A stretch of DNA of 64,000 bases from Capnocytophaga canimorsus. GTDB lineage: Bacteria > Bacteroidota > Bacteroidia > Flavobacteriales > Flavobacteriaceae. Shown piece after piece: positions 19,001 through 26,905 of this stretch (the stretch's first letter is position 1; each line of letters begins with the position of its first letter). Where the stretch lies: contig NZ_CP022382.1 in assembly GCF_002302565.1 (NCBI RefSeq), positions 1,807,001 to 1,871,000 on the forward strand. Reading direction: 5' to 3'. The notes beneath the pieces were generated by a model. It saw only the letters and a list, made by a program, of their open reading frames with translations. It did not search any database and was not told the origin of the DNA. Made by a program: the position numbers and the translations under genes.

Positions 19001-19238
19001 CGTGATACCCCACAAACGAACGAATGCCCTCACTTTGAGTAAATGAAGTATGTCGTTCTTCCCACTGTAATAAAATTTTCTCATTTTTAGATATAGGCAC
19101 TGCCCATTCAATCTTATTTCCTGCTGAAAATAAACGAATTACATCAATGGCTTTTGTTGAAGTTTTAATCATTTCTTGTGCAAAAACCACTTGACCAAAA
19201 CTGATAAAACTGAAAATGAGATAGATATAGTGTTTCAT
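16044..19238 (-). CDS. Secreted reprolysin-like metalloprotease, T9SS type B sorted (paralog 2)
   Basis: Same architecture as the neighbouring paralogs, 1064 residues from the ATG at 19238 (the preceding in-frame codon is a TTG). Signal peptide MKHYIYLIFSFISFGQVVFA; propeptide-like region; CGTCANGHCH cluster (near 18825-18863); catalytic HEIGHLFGARH (near 18321-18353) and Met-turn SIMSYG; then Ig-like and HYR-like domains and the type B sorting domain. It carries two almost identical HYR-like modules (DNA at 16424-16628 and 16885-17099), separated by a different module. The Ig-like middle part has diverged from paralogs 1 and 3 while both ends remain close to paralog 1, suggesting recombination among the three genes. 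Confidence 0.88.
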   Translation of the reverse strand: MKHYIYLIFSFISFGQVVFAQEMIKTSTKAIDVIRLFSAGNKIEWAVPISKNEKILLQWEERHTSFTQSEGIRSFVGYHDKNLVAVISILDGTISGNIRWKEKEIVLKTSEDGFLILYTESSNHKCGTCANGHCHTNEPSTKRPVLLSDSDTSTPSIPNTNVLRVYRLAMAISYEYFSDTSIIGFSSKVEEVKKFWATKEMELNEVYTRDLGIRFEVVKEEKLISTQRDEISGRNADYIINNATKIINSKIGEKNYDLGIYIAKVTEVAGLAYLENAYKTEKAAAVALVSRPVIMHEIGHLFGARHTFSITSPSRPQIDPASDKTEMSTGQSIMSYGYPRDFFSLRSIQMIREKLVNVPYFSDANRTQKVGNNPSVTNFPYGKYIQNQPPTINKTKIKTSYKIPKETFFQFYIPAQDPENKPLLYAAHQTDIRPERQASNARFLTRKATSSNPVTFQTEYSEKSRNEMANTRPNAVGTFTFWLGVSDAQPQQTSDYISQYDMAQTQVIIEEGTPFKITSSMKNNYKGGEDVQLNWSVDSKIFDKKTSKVRILLSDDFGKTFKYTLVASTENDGNHTVKLPNISVNTIAFGGQKPDVSAGVIKIEEIDGIAYALTTFDPKVGGFTITRDPSLPEILTFTKTPEASISVSCEAIPNADDSQFETSSCDLVNITHTDTKINGSCANTYTIKRVYTAKGCDQSVNFEQTIFVRDDKAPAFKEPLPTDISVKENNIPTQVDLTATDNCSENIQVVKSQEERQENGNKVIIYKWEVSDECGNKVAHEQKVTVIPSEINFVGELPKNLTISCEKEIPSVPILQVSGNCNPKAVYNGETKSNEKCKNDYVLTRSWTATNDCGKSITHTQIITIKDEVKPTFSGTLPTDISVEENKIPTQVDLTATGNCSEDIQVTKSQEERQENGNKVIIYKWEASDECGNKVTHEQKVTIKKSSKPTPPMGGVQPPTGIEPTKEMIVYNGVSTESGSENYLKFEPIENYKNLQIEIFNELGQKVYESKNYQKNGEVFRGYANVKGVFRKGKRLPTGTYFYVLKYQDITGKSNTKQGYLFVR
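16424..17099 (-). repeat. Internal direct repeat of an HYR-like module
   Basis: Within paralog 2, about 205 bp at 16424-16628 recur at 16885-17099 with few differences. Each copy encodes a module starting LPTDISV and ending GNKVxHEQKVT. Related copies lie in paralog 1 (about 12870-13085) and paralog 3 (about 19700-19910). Confidence 0.75.
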
Positions 19239-19285
19239 CAAATAATATTTTTTAGAATGAGATTTTTCAATTTTCTTTGAAAACT

Positions 19286-19322
19286 AAAACTCCCTTTGTA
19301 AAAGTTTTACAAAGGGAATTTT
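19286..19322 (-). terminator. Hairpin downstream of paralog 3
   Basis: A 13-bp perfect inverted repeat (19291-19303 / 19305-19317) with A/T flanks immediately after the paralog 3 stop. Nearly the same sequence follows paralog 2, so the intergenic region was duplicated with the genes. Confidence 0.7.
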
Positions 19323-19327
19323 AACAA

Positions 19328-22216
19328 TTATCTTACAAACAAATAGCCTTGTTTTGTGTTTGATTTTCCTGTAATATCTTTATATTCGAGTACATAGAAA
19401 TATGTCCCTGTAGGAAGACGTTTGCCTTTTCGGAAAACTCCTTTCACATTAGCATATCCTCGGAAAACTTCTCCATTTTTTTGGTAGTTTTTCGATTCAT
19501 ATACTTTCTGACCTAATTCGTTAAAAATCTCAATTTGAAGATTTTTGTAATTTTCGATAGGCTCAATTTTCAAGTAATTCTCCGAACCTGACTCAGTAGA
19601 AACCCCATTGTAAACAATCATTTCTTGGGTCGGCTCTGTCCCTGTAGGTGGTTGCAGTCCACCTGTAGGAGGTGTAGGTTTTGAAGATTTTTTAATGGTA
19701 ACTTTCTGTTCGTGAAAAACTTTATTTCCACATTCATCGGAAGCCTCCCATTTATAAATGATTACTTTATTTTCTCCTTCCTGTCTTTCTTCTTTTGATT
19801 TGATAACTTCAATATTAACAGAACAATTATCCGTAGCAGTTAACGTTTCTTGTGTTGGAATATTGTTTTCTTCCACAGAAACATCTGCAGGTAAAGATTC
19901 ATTAAATGTAGGAGCTTTATCATCTCTTACAGAAATAGTTTGCGTAAAAATAAGACTTTGGCTACAACCTGTTGCGGTGTAAACTCTCTCTATTGTGTAA
20001 TTGCAGTTGTCTCCTTTTCGGGTATCTTGGTGTGTTATAATTACCGAGTTACAACCGCTGGTTTCAAACTGCGAATTATCCGCATCTGGAATAGCATCAC
20101 AAGAAACCGAAAGAAAAGCCGTAGGAGTTTTTGTAAACACCAAATCAGCTGGTGGTGGAGGTGGCGTGGTAGCCCTTTCAATTTCAATATGTTGAACAAA
20201 ACTTGACGTATTACCACAATTATCCGTAGCTATCCAAGTTCTGGTAATAAAATTTTCATTTTTTACTTCCTCTTTTTTAAGTGTCAATGGTGAACTACCA
20301 TTAGCTGTACAAGTTGATACAGCTTCTATTGGTTCATTGGGAATATTATTTTCATCAGATACTTTAAGATATTTTGTAGGCGTTTTAGTAAAGGTTATCT
20401 CGGAGGCTTCTATCTCAAAACCGCCTTTTCCGTTAGTAACATTATTATCTGTCAAAGCAAAAGCAATATGGTCAAGTACTTCAATTTTAATAAGTCCTAA
20501 ACCAGAATAGAATATTGGAATTCCTCCTGATTCATAATATACTTTTCTTGCTATAGGGATATTAGGCATTACAATTTCGCAACTTCCGTCATTTTCTGTT
20601 TCAGGAACTAAGATATGATTGAATGTTTGTCCAAAATCATCAGAGAGTAAAATACGCACTTTGGTATTTTGAAAAAGATTTGGGTCTACGTCCCAAGTAA
20701 GAGTTACTTTTTCACCCATTTTGTACTTTTTATTCTGAAAATTCATTATTTTAAAAGGCTTCCCTTCTACAAATTTGACTTTTGTTTCGTACATATCATA
20801 ACGTGTAGGGTGGCTACTTCTTTCATCAGGAGTATTTTTAGTGTCATTCACTCCTAACCAAAAAGTATATATTTTTCCAGAATTAAAGTTATATTGTTTT
20901 TTAACAAAATTTCCTATTTGCCAATGATTATAAAATGCTTTTGTATTGTTATGGGTAGATTTTTCAGATTCAAATTCAGCATTCGATAGATTTATATCTG
21001 CTTGATGAAACGCATACAAAAGGGGGTCATTATCAGGGTCTGTTGCATCAACTGTAAACTGGAAAAAAGTTTCTTTTGGAAGTGTATATTCTTCTTTAAG
21101 TTTTGAAGTGTTAATGATAGGAGCTTGATTAGTCGTTTGTATTTCAGCAACTTTATGTTGAATTTCCAATATTTTTTTACGAATGTAATAGATGCTTGGC
21201 AACGAAAAAAAGTCAACAGGATACCCGTAGCTCATAATAGACTGACCTTTACCAGGTTCAGTTAGATACGACGAACTCCCACCCGTTGAAAAAGTATGTA
21301 CTGAACCAAACAAATGTCCGAGTTCGTGAGTAATGATATGCATATCGTTATTAGCCATTGCCCGAGCTTTTGATTTGGATGACCTGATGGAACCTGCGGA
21401 GGCTAACCCACCTATACTAGTATCACTATTTCTTGCAATTACAATTCCAGCATCATAACTGTAATTACCAATAAGTTCATCTATTTTAGCAGAAGCCCCA
21501 TCTATAATAGTAGCTGAACGTTTTCCATCAAAAACAGCCTTTTTGTCATCACTAATAATCAATTCATCTCTATCAACTATTTGAAATTTAATACCAATTT
21601 CTCTTGTATAGTGTTCATTGAGTTTAGTTTCTAACCTGCTCCAAAAACTTTTTACAGCATCCTTGTTTCTATAATATCTATCATAATAGTATTTGTCCAC
21701 CAATACGGCTAAACGAAATACACGTAGCACATTGTCTGTAGGGATTTTACGAATAATTTTTTCTGGTCTGGCAGTTGAGGGATTTCGGTGGGATTTATCA
21801 TCATTATGCGTACCACAATGTCCGTTACGGCAACCTCCGCATTCCCCTTCAGAATGTTCTTTGAAAATAGAGATATATCCATCATTGGTGGTTGCTATTT
21901 TCCATTGATGTTCTTTCCAAGTGAAATCTCCTGATACATTATCTCCACCTTTTGAAATGGACAAAGTTGCCACAAACAAGTCTCCTTCATATCCTACAAA
22001 AGTGCGGATACCTTCCTTCTCGGTGAATGAAGTTTTGCGTTCGTGCCATTGCAAATTGACTTTTTCGGAAGATGAAACAGGAATAGCCCACTGCGACGAA
22101 TTGGCAGAAAAAAGACTTACTATATCATTGACTTTTAGTTGTGTGTTGATGTTTTCTTGAGAAAAAAGTAGCTGAAAACATAAAAAAAAGAGCGTAGTAA
22201 TAGATTTGTATTTCAT
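19328..22216 (-). CDS. Secreted reprolysin-like metalloprotease, T9SS type B sorted (paralog 3)
   Basis: 962 residues and the most upstream of the three minus-strand paralogs. Signal peptide MKYKSITTLFFLCFQLLFS; propeptide-like region; CGGCRNGHCGTH cluster (from about 21841 down); catalytic HELGHLFGSVH (near 21300-21327) and SIMSYG Met-turn; Ig-like domains closely matching paralog 1; two HYR-like modules; Pro/Thr linker; type B sorting domain ending GYLFVR. The N-terminal half is the most divergent of the three, the C-terminal 130 residues almost identical. All three catalytic sites are intact, so none is an obvious pseudogene. Confidence 0.88.
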   Translation of the reverse strand: MKYKSITTLFFLCFQLLFSQENINTQLKVNDIVSLFSANSSQWAIPVSSSEKVNLQWHERKTSFTEKEGIRTFVGYEGDLFVATLSISKGGDNVSGDFTWKEHQWKIATTNDGYISIFKEHSEGECGGCRNGHCGTHNDDKSHRNPSTARPEKIIRKIPTDNVLRVFRLAVLVDKYYYDRYYRNKDAVKSFWSRLETKLNEHYTREIGIKFQIVDRDELIISDDKKAVFDGKRSATIIDGASAKIDELIGNYSYDAGIVIARNSDTSIGGLASAGSIRSSKSKARAMANNDMHIITHELGHLFGSVHTFSTGGSSSYLTEPGKGQSIMSYGYPVDFFSLPSIYYIRKKILEIQHKVAEIQTTNQAPIINTSKLKEEYTLPKETFFQFTVDATDPDNDPLLYAFHQADINLSNAEFESEKSTHNNTKAFYNHWQIGNFVKKQYNFNSGKIYTFWLGVNDTKNTPDERSSHPTRYDMYETKVKFVEGKPFKIMNFQNKKYKMGEKVTLTWDVDPNLFQNTKVRILLSDDFGQTFNHILVPETENDGSCEIVMPNIPIARKVYYESGGIPIFYSGLGLIKIEVLDHIAFALTDNNVTNGKGGFEIEASEITFTKTPTKYLKVSDENNIPNEPIEAVSTCTANGSSPLTLKKEEVKNENFITRTWIATDNCGNTSSFVQHIEIERATTPPPPPADLVFTKTPTAFLSVSCDAIPDADNSQFETSGCNSVIITHQDTRKGDNCNYTIERVYTATGCSQSLIFTQTISVRDDKAPTFNESLPADVSVEENNIPTQETLTATDNCSVNIEVIKSKEERQEGENKVIIYKWEASDECGNKVFHEQKVTIKKSSKPTPPTGGLQPPTGTEPTQEMIVYNGVSTESGSENYLKIEPIENYKNLQIEIFNELGQKVYESKNYQKNGEVFRGYANVKGVFRKGKRLPTGTYFYVLEYKDITGKSNTKQGYLFVR

Positions 22217-22275
22217 TGTTTAACTAACTTTTACTGATTTATTACAAAAAACATAAAATAGATACTATCAAGGCG

Positions 22276-22283
22276 CAAAAGTA
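22276..22283 (-). promoter_or_regulatory. Candidate -7 element upstream of the metalloprotease cluster
   Basis: TACTTTTG on the minus strand, 60 bp before the paralog 3 start. No convincing -33 TTG at the usual distance. No TAnnTTTG was found in front of paralogs 1 and 2, so this may serve all three genes by read-through. Confidence 0.4.
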
Positions 22284-22391
22284 CGAAATTTTGGGCATTT
22301 TTTTCTTACTTTTTTGAGATAAATTTAAAAACAACCACTAGCTTTATTATAAAAAACATATCCAGTTCGTTTTAAAATAATTTGTTTTCCG

Positions 22392-22399
22392 TACCTTTG
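22392..22399 (+). promoter_or_regulatory. Candidate -7 element for the sugar-nucleotide decarboxylase
   Basis: TACCTTTG fits TAnnTTTG and lies 22 bp before the start codon. The -33 region has only TTC at the expected distance. Confidence 0.4.
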
Positions 22400-22421
22400 G
22401 CTCTTACGAAAAAATAAAGGA

Positions 22422-23402
22422 ATGAAAAAGATATTGATTACGGGAGGCGCTGGTTTTTTAGGCTCGCATCTGTGTGAGCGCTGTCTGGCTGAAGGATACT
22501 ATGTTATCGCTATGGATAATTTAATCACTGGGGATATCAAAAATATAGAACATCTTTTACCTAATGCCAACTTTGAATTCCAGCATTATGATGTAACCAA
22601 ATTCGTACACGTACCTGGTAATTTGGATTATATCCTTCATTTTGCCTCTCCTGCCAGTCCTATTGATTATTTGAAAATTCCCATTCACACCTTAAAAGTA
22701 GGGTCTATTGGCACTTATAACCTGTTAGAATTGGCAAAAAATAAAAAAGCGCGCATTCTAATTGCTTCTACCTCTGAGGTATATGGTGACCCCTTGGTAC
22801 ATCCGCAATCGGAGGAATACTACGGAAATGTAAGCACTATAGGACCTCGTGGAGTGTACGACGAAGCCAAACGCTTTATGGAATCCATCACTATGGCATA
22901 TCACCGCTCTTACGGATTGGAAACACGTATCGCGCGGATTTTCAATACTTACGGAGAGCGTATGCGACTCAATGACGGACGAGTAATACCCGCTTTTATC
23001 GGGCAAGTACTTCGAGGTGAAGACCTTACCATTTTTGGCAATGGCGAGCAAACCCGATCTTTTTGTTACGTAAGTGACCAAATTGAAGGTATTTTCCGAT
23101 TGCTGATGAGCAACTACGTGTACCCCATAAACATTGGTAATCCAGAAGAAATTTCCATCAATCAATTCGCTCAGGAAATTTTAGAAATCACTGGGGTCCA
23201 ACGCAAAATCACTTATTTTCCACTACCCGAAAATGACCCACTTCAACGACAACCCGATATTACCAAAGCTCGTGAAATTCTCGGTTGGGAACCTCGTATA
23301 AGTCGCCGAGAGGGTATGCTACGCACCTACAATTATTTCAAATCTTTACCCAAAGAGGAACTACTCAAAAAAGAACATCGTAATTTTGAGGAATATTTAT
23401 AA
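22422..23402 (+). CDS. UDP-glucuronate decarboxylase-like SDR enzyme
   Basis: NAD-dependent extended short-chain dehydrogenase of 326 residues, closest by motif to UDP-glucuronate decarboxylase (UDP-xylose synthase). It has the nucleotide-binding [11 protein letters not shown], the STSEVYGDP strand and the catalytic Tyr/Lys in [11 protein letters not shown], followed by [10 protein letters not shown] and the substrate-loop [11 protein letters not shown]. Known UXS enzymes usually read GPRSCYDEGKR at the active site, so related dTDP-glucose or UDP-sugar epimerases remain possible. Likely supplies a sugar nucleotide for surface polysaccharide. No glycosyltransferase neighbours are present. Confidence 0.82.
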   Translation: MKKILITGGAGFLGSHLCERCLAEGYYVIAMDNLITGDIKNIEHLLPNANFEFQHYDVTKFVHVPGNLDYILHFASPASPIDYLKIPIHTLKVGSIGTYNLLELAKNKKARILIASTSEVYGDPLVHPQSEEYYGNVSTIGPRGVYDEAKRFMESITMAYHRSYGLETRIARIFNTYGERMRLNDGRVIPAFIGQVLRGEDLTIFGNGEQTRSFCYVSDQIEGIFRLLMSNYVYPINIGNPEEISINQFAQEILEITGVQRKITYFPLPENDPLQRQPDITKAREILGWEPRISRREGMLRTYNYFKSLPKEELLKKEHRNFEEYL

Positions 23403-23516
23403 CCCAAAATCACGCAACTTTGAATAAAATGCATACATTTTAAACTTTAATAACAATTTCGTAACATTCTGTACGAAAAATTGGACGATTTTTGCTTTAA
23501 TAAAAATTATTTTTTG

Positions 23517-25766
23517 ATGGAACAAGTTTATATTTTTATGCTTTTCGTGCTTTTCTCATTGGCAATTCTGGATTTGGTTGTCGGGGTAAGTAACGATGCG
23601 GTGAATTTTTTGAATTCGGCAGTGGGCTCTCGGGCAGTGAGTTTACGCACTATAATGATAGTTGCCAGTTTAGGAGTTGCCATTGGTGCCGTTTTTTCAA
23701 GCGGTATGATGGAAGTAGCACGAAGCGGAATATTCAACCCCAAAGAATTTTATTTTGATGAAATAATGGTTATTTTTATGACCGTTATGCTTGCCGATGT
23801 GCTTTTGTTGGATTTGTTTAACTCTCTGGGGTTACCTACCTCTACCACCGTTTCTATCGTTTTTGAATTGCTCGGGGCGGCCTTTTGTGTGGGAATAATA
23901 AAAGTTTATACCGACCAAGAAAGTTTAAGTGCTGTATTCCAATACATAAACACTACCAAAGCGCGTGAAATTATTTTCAGTATTTTTATTTCAGTACTCA
24001 TAGCTTTCACAGTCGGTACGATTGTACAATATTTAGCACGACTGATTTTTTCCTTCCGATACGAAAAAAACATCAAATTTACAGGAGGAATTTTCGGCGG
24101 ACTATCACTGACAGCCCTTACTTATTTTATTGTCTTTAAAGGATTAAAAAGTGTTTCCTTTATTTCTAAGGAAATGATTGATAACCTGCAAGATAACATC
24201 AACTTGCTACTAGCGGTATGCCTTGTGTTTTTTACCATACTCTCACAGGTACTCATTCACCTGCGTATCAATATTTTTAAGATTGTAATTATTGTAGGAA
24301 CTTTCGGTTTGGCGATGGCTTTTGCAGGTAATGATTTGGTCAACTTCATCGGTGTGCCTATTGCAGCTTGGCAATCGTTCGAGATGTGGCAAGCCTCAGG
24401 ATTAGAACCCCACGAGTTCAATATGTCAGCTCTGGCTGGAAAGGCACAAACCCCCACTATTCTGTTAATCATTGCTGGAACCATTATGGTTTTAACGCTT
24501 TGGTTTTCCAAAAAAGCGCGTAATGTGATTGAAACGGGGGTAAATCTTTCACGCCAAAGTGAGGGACAAGAACGTTTCTCTTCTAACATTCTCTCCCGAT
24601 TTGTGGTGCGTATATCCGTTTTCGTAGCAACAGTTACCAATGCGGTAATTCCAAAAAGTGTATCCGAAAAAATTGACGCTCGTTTTGTAAAACCCGAAGA
24701 ACAAAAAGATAAAAATGGTACCGCTCCAGCTTTTGATTTGGTACGTGCTTCGGTCAACTTAGTGATTGCCAGTAGCTTAATTGCTTTAGGTACTTCATTA
24801 AAACTTCCTTTATCAACCACTTACGTAACTTTTATGGTGGCAATGGGTACTTCGTTAGCGGACAGAGCTTGGGGGCGTGAGAGTGCCGTGTATCGTGTAG
24901 CTGGAGTTTTTAACGTTGTCGGTGGATGGTTTTTAACAGCTGGTGCTGCATTTACCTCTGCCTTTTTGGTTGCAGGAATTTTGTATTTTGGTGATGTCAT
25001 TGGGCTTATTGGTATGGTACTTTTAGTTGGATTTTTACTACTGAAAAGTGCTGCCGCTTTTAAAAATAAGGAAAAGGAGAAGAGCCAAAAAAGACGTTTT
25101 GAACGTAGCGATTTAGTGACTATCAATGGTATTATAAAAGAAAGTTCAGAATACATTTCCGAAACGGTTTCTCGTGTAAGTGATCTTTACATAAAGGTAA
25201 TCAATAATTTAGGAACTCAAAATCTAGGAAAACTCACCAAGAATAAGAAAAATGCCAAAAAACTAGAAAAAGAAATTGATGATTTGAAAGGAAATATTTA
25301 TTACTTCATCAAATCATTAGATGATACTTCGGTGGTTTCCAGTAAGTTTTATATCCTAACGTTGGATTATTTACACGACATCATTCAAAACATCTGCTTT
25401 ATATCAGCAAGTAGTTTTGAACACGTAAATAATAACCATAAAAACTTAAAATTCAATCAGTTAAGAGATTTAAAAGGACTCTCTGACAAACTAAAAGAGC
25501 TCTTTGATGGCACCAAAAACGCCTTTGATAAAGGAAACTTTTCAAGTTTGAACAAGCTCTTGGAAGAGGCAAAAGCTCTTAAAAAAGAGGTTAACGATAT
25601 GATTCAAAAACAAATTGACCGTATCCGTACCACGGAAACCAGTCCTAAGAATACAAAACTATATTTTAGTATTCTTTTGGAAACCAAAGATTTGATTCAA
25701 TCAAGTATGAATTTAATAATGCTCTTTGACGAATTTCAACACGAGTTTCAAAAACGGGTACGATAG
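23517..25766 (+). CDS. PiT-family inorganic phosphate transporter with C-terminal PhoU-like domain
   Basis: Inner-membrane phosphate uptake, 749 residues from the ATG at 23517; the frame extends upstream to 23481 but that adds no hydrophobic or conserved sequence. Both inverted PiT signature repeats are present: GVSNDAVNFLNSAVGSRA near the start and GNDLVNFIGVPIAAW in the middle. Roughly ten or more membrane segments extend to about residue 530; the last 200 residues are charged and helical, resembling the DUF47/PhoU-like regulators usually encoded by a separate gene beside pit. So transporter and regulator appear fused, an arrangement I recall from other Bacteroidota. Confidence 0.88.
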   Translation: MEQVYIFMLFVLFSLAILDLVVGVSNDAVNFLNSAVGSRAVSLRTIMIVASLGVAIGAVFSSGMMEVARSGIFNPKEFYFDEIMVIFMTVMLADVLLLDLFNSLGLPTSTTVSIVFELLGAAFCVGIIKVYTDQESLSAVFQYINTTKAREIIFSIFISVLIAFTVGTIVQYLARLIFSFRYEKNIKFTGGIFGGLSLTALTYFIVFKGLKSVSFISKEMIDNLQDNINLLLAVCLVFFTILSQVLIHLRINIFKIVIIVGTFGLAMAFAGNDLVNFIGVPIAAWQSFEMWQASGLEPHEFNMSALAGKAQTPTILLIIAGTIMVLTLWFSKKARNVIETGVNLSRQSEGQERFSSNILSRFVVRISVFVATVTNAVIPKSVSEKIDARFVKPEEQKDKNGTAPAFDLVRASVNLVIASSLIALGTSLKLPLSTTYVTFMVAMGTSLADRAWGRESAVYRVAGVFNVVGGWFLTAGAAFTSAFLVAGILYFGDVIGLIGMVLLVGFLLLKSAAAFKNKEKEKSQKRRFERSDLVTINGIIKESSEYISETVSRVSDLYIKVINNLGTQNLGKLTKNKKNAKKLEKEIDDLKGNIYYFIKSLDDTSVVSSKFYILTLDYLHDIIQNICFISASSFEHVNNNHKNLKFNQLRDLKGLSDKLKELFDGTKNAFDKGNFSSLNKLLEEAKALKKEVNDMIQKQIDRIRTTETSPKNTKLYFSILLETKDLIQSSMNLIMLFDEFQHEFQKRVR

Positions 25767-25796
25767 AAATTCGCTTTATCATTAACCCTTGATTCT

Positions 25797-25842
25797 AAAA
25801 CGATTTGGAAAGAATTTGAATAATATCTTCCAAATCGTTTTT
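25797..25842 (+). terminator. Terminator of the phosphate transporter gene
   Basis: A 14-bp inverted repeat (25797-25810 / 25828-25841) followed by a T-run, 30 bp after the transporter stop codon. Confidence 0.8.
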
Positions 25843-25869
25843 GTTTATTGTGGTTGTTTCTTATCTTCG
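25841..25869 (+). promoter_or_regulatory. Weak candidate promoter for gpsA
   Basis: TTG at 25841-25843 and TATCTTCG at 25862-25869 (one mismatch to TAnnTTTG) are 18 bp apart, starting right after the terminator hairpin and 19 bp before the gpsA ATG. Confidence 0.35.
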
Positions 25870-25888
25870 TGGGTCAAATTAGGTAATA

Positions 25889-26890
25889 ATGGAAAAAAAG
25901 ATAAAATTTTCAGTCATCGGAGGCGGAAGTTGGGCAACGGCTCTGGCAAAGGTGCTATCGGAAAACCATACCGAAATTTGTTGGTATATGCGTAATGAAG
26001 CAGCTGTACAGCATCTTAAAGAGTACAAGCATAATCCCAATTACCTCAGCGGAGTTGAGTTTGATGTAAAAAAAATACGTCTAACCACCGATATTAACGA
26101 AGCAGTTGCCTATGGTGATTATTTGGTATTTGTTATTCCTTCTGCTTTTTTATTTTCTGAACTAGAAAAACTCAACCTTCCTTTACACAATAAGGTCATA
26201 TTTTCGGCAATTAAAGGTATTGTTCCACAGACAGAACTTATCGTAGGAGAACATTTTCACAAAAAACACCAAGTGCCTTTTGAAAATATTGGCGTAATTG
26301 CAGGTCCCTGCCACGCCGAAGAAGTTGCCTTAGAACGGCTTTCGTACTTGACCATTGCTTGTGCTGACCCCGAAAAAGCAAAAATTTTTGCCCAAGCACT
26401 TACTACAAATTTTATAAAAACTAAAATCTCTGATGATGTTATCGGTACAGAATACGGAGCAATGCTCAAAAATATCTATGCCATAGCCGCAGGAATCGCA
26501 CACGGATTGGGTTATGGCGATAACTACCAAAGTGTACTAATGAGTAATGCCATTCGTGAAATGCGCCGTTACATTAAACGTATTCATAAAATCAAACGTA
26601 ACATCAATAATTCGGCCTATTTGGGCGATTTGTTAGTTACGGGGTATTCCACATTCAGCAGAAACCGAATGTTTGGTAATATGATTGGTAAGGGTTATAC
26701 GGTAAAAAGCGCCTTTATGGAAATGAATATGGTTGCCGAGGGGTACTATGCGGTTAAAAGTGCATACAAAATCAACCAAAATCACGCACGAAAAAGTAGA
26801 ACCCCTATTTTAGATGCCGTTTATGAGATTTTATATCTGAATAAAAACGCACGGAAAGTATTTACACGACTCAATGAAGAGTTGGATTAA
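25889..26890 (+). CDS. gpsA: Glycerol-3-phosphate dehydrogenase [NAD(P)+]
   Basis: Reduces dihydroxyacetone phosphate to sn-glycerol-3-phosphate, the backbone of phospholipids. 333 residues with the N-terminal Rossmann motif VIGGGSWATALA, the conserved IKGI and GPCHAEEV segments, and the EYGAMLKNIYAIAAGIAHGLGYGDN substrate region (split over about 196-220). Stands alone between the phosphate transporter and the convergent efflux genes. Confidence 0.94.
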   Translation: MEKKIKFSVIGGGSWATALAKVLSENHTEICWYMRNEAAVQHLKEYKHNPNYLSGVEFDVKKIRLTTDINEAVAYGDYLVFVIPSAFLFSELEKLNLPLHNKVIFSAIKGIVPQTELIVGEHFHKKHQVPFENIGVIAGPCHAEEVALERLSYLTIACADPEKAKIFAQALTTNFIKTKISDDVIGTEYGAMLKNIYAIAAGIAHGLGYGDNYQSVLMSNAIREMRRYIKRIHKIKRNINNSAYLGDLLVTGYSTFSRNRMFGNMIGKGYTVKSAFMEMNMVAEGYYAVKSAYKINQNHARKSRTPILDAVYEILYLNKNARKVFTRLNEELD

Positions 26891-26905
26891 ACACAAAACG
26901 TTTCT

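Noticed and set aside
22758..23165. 135-codon minus-strand frame inside the sugar-nucleotide decarboxylase gene
   Set aside because: It is antisense to a fully conserved enzyme and has no family features.
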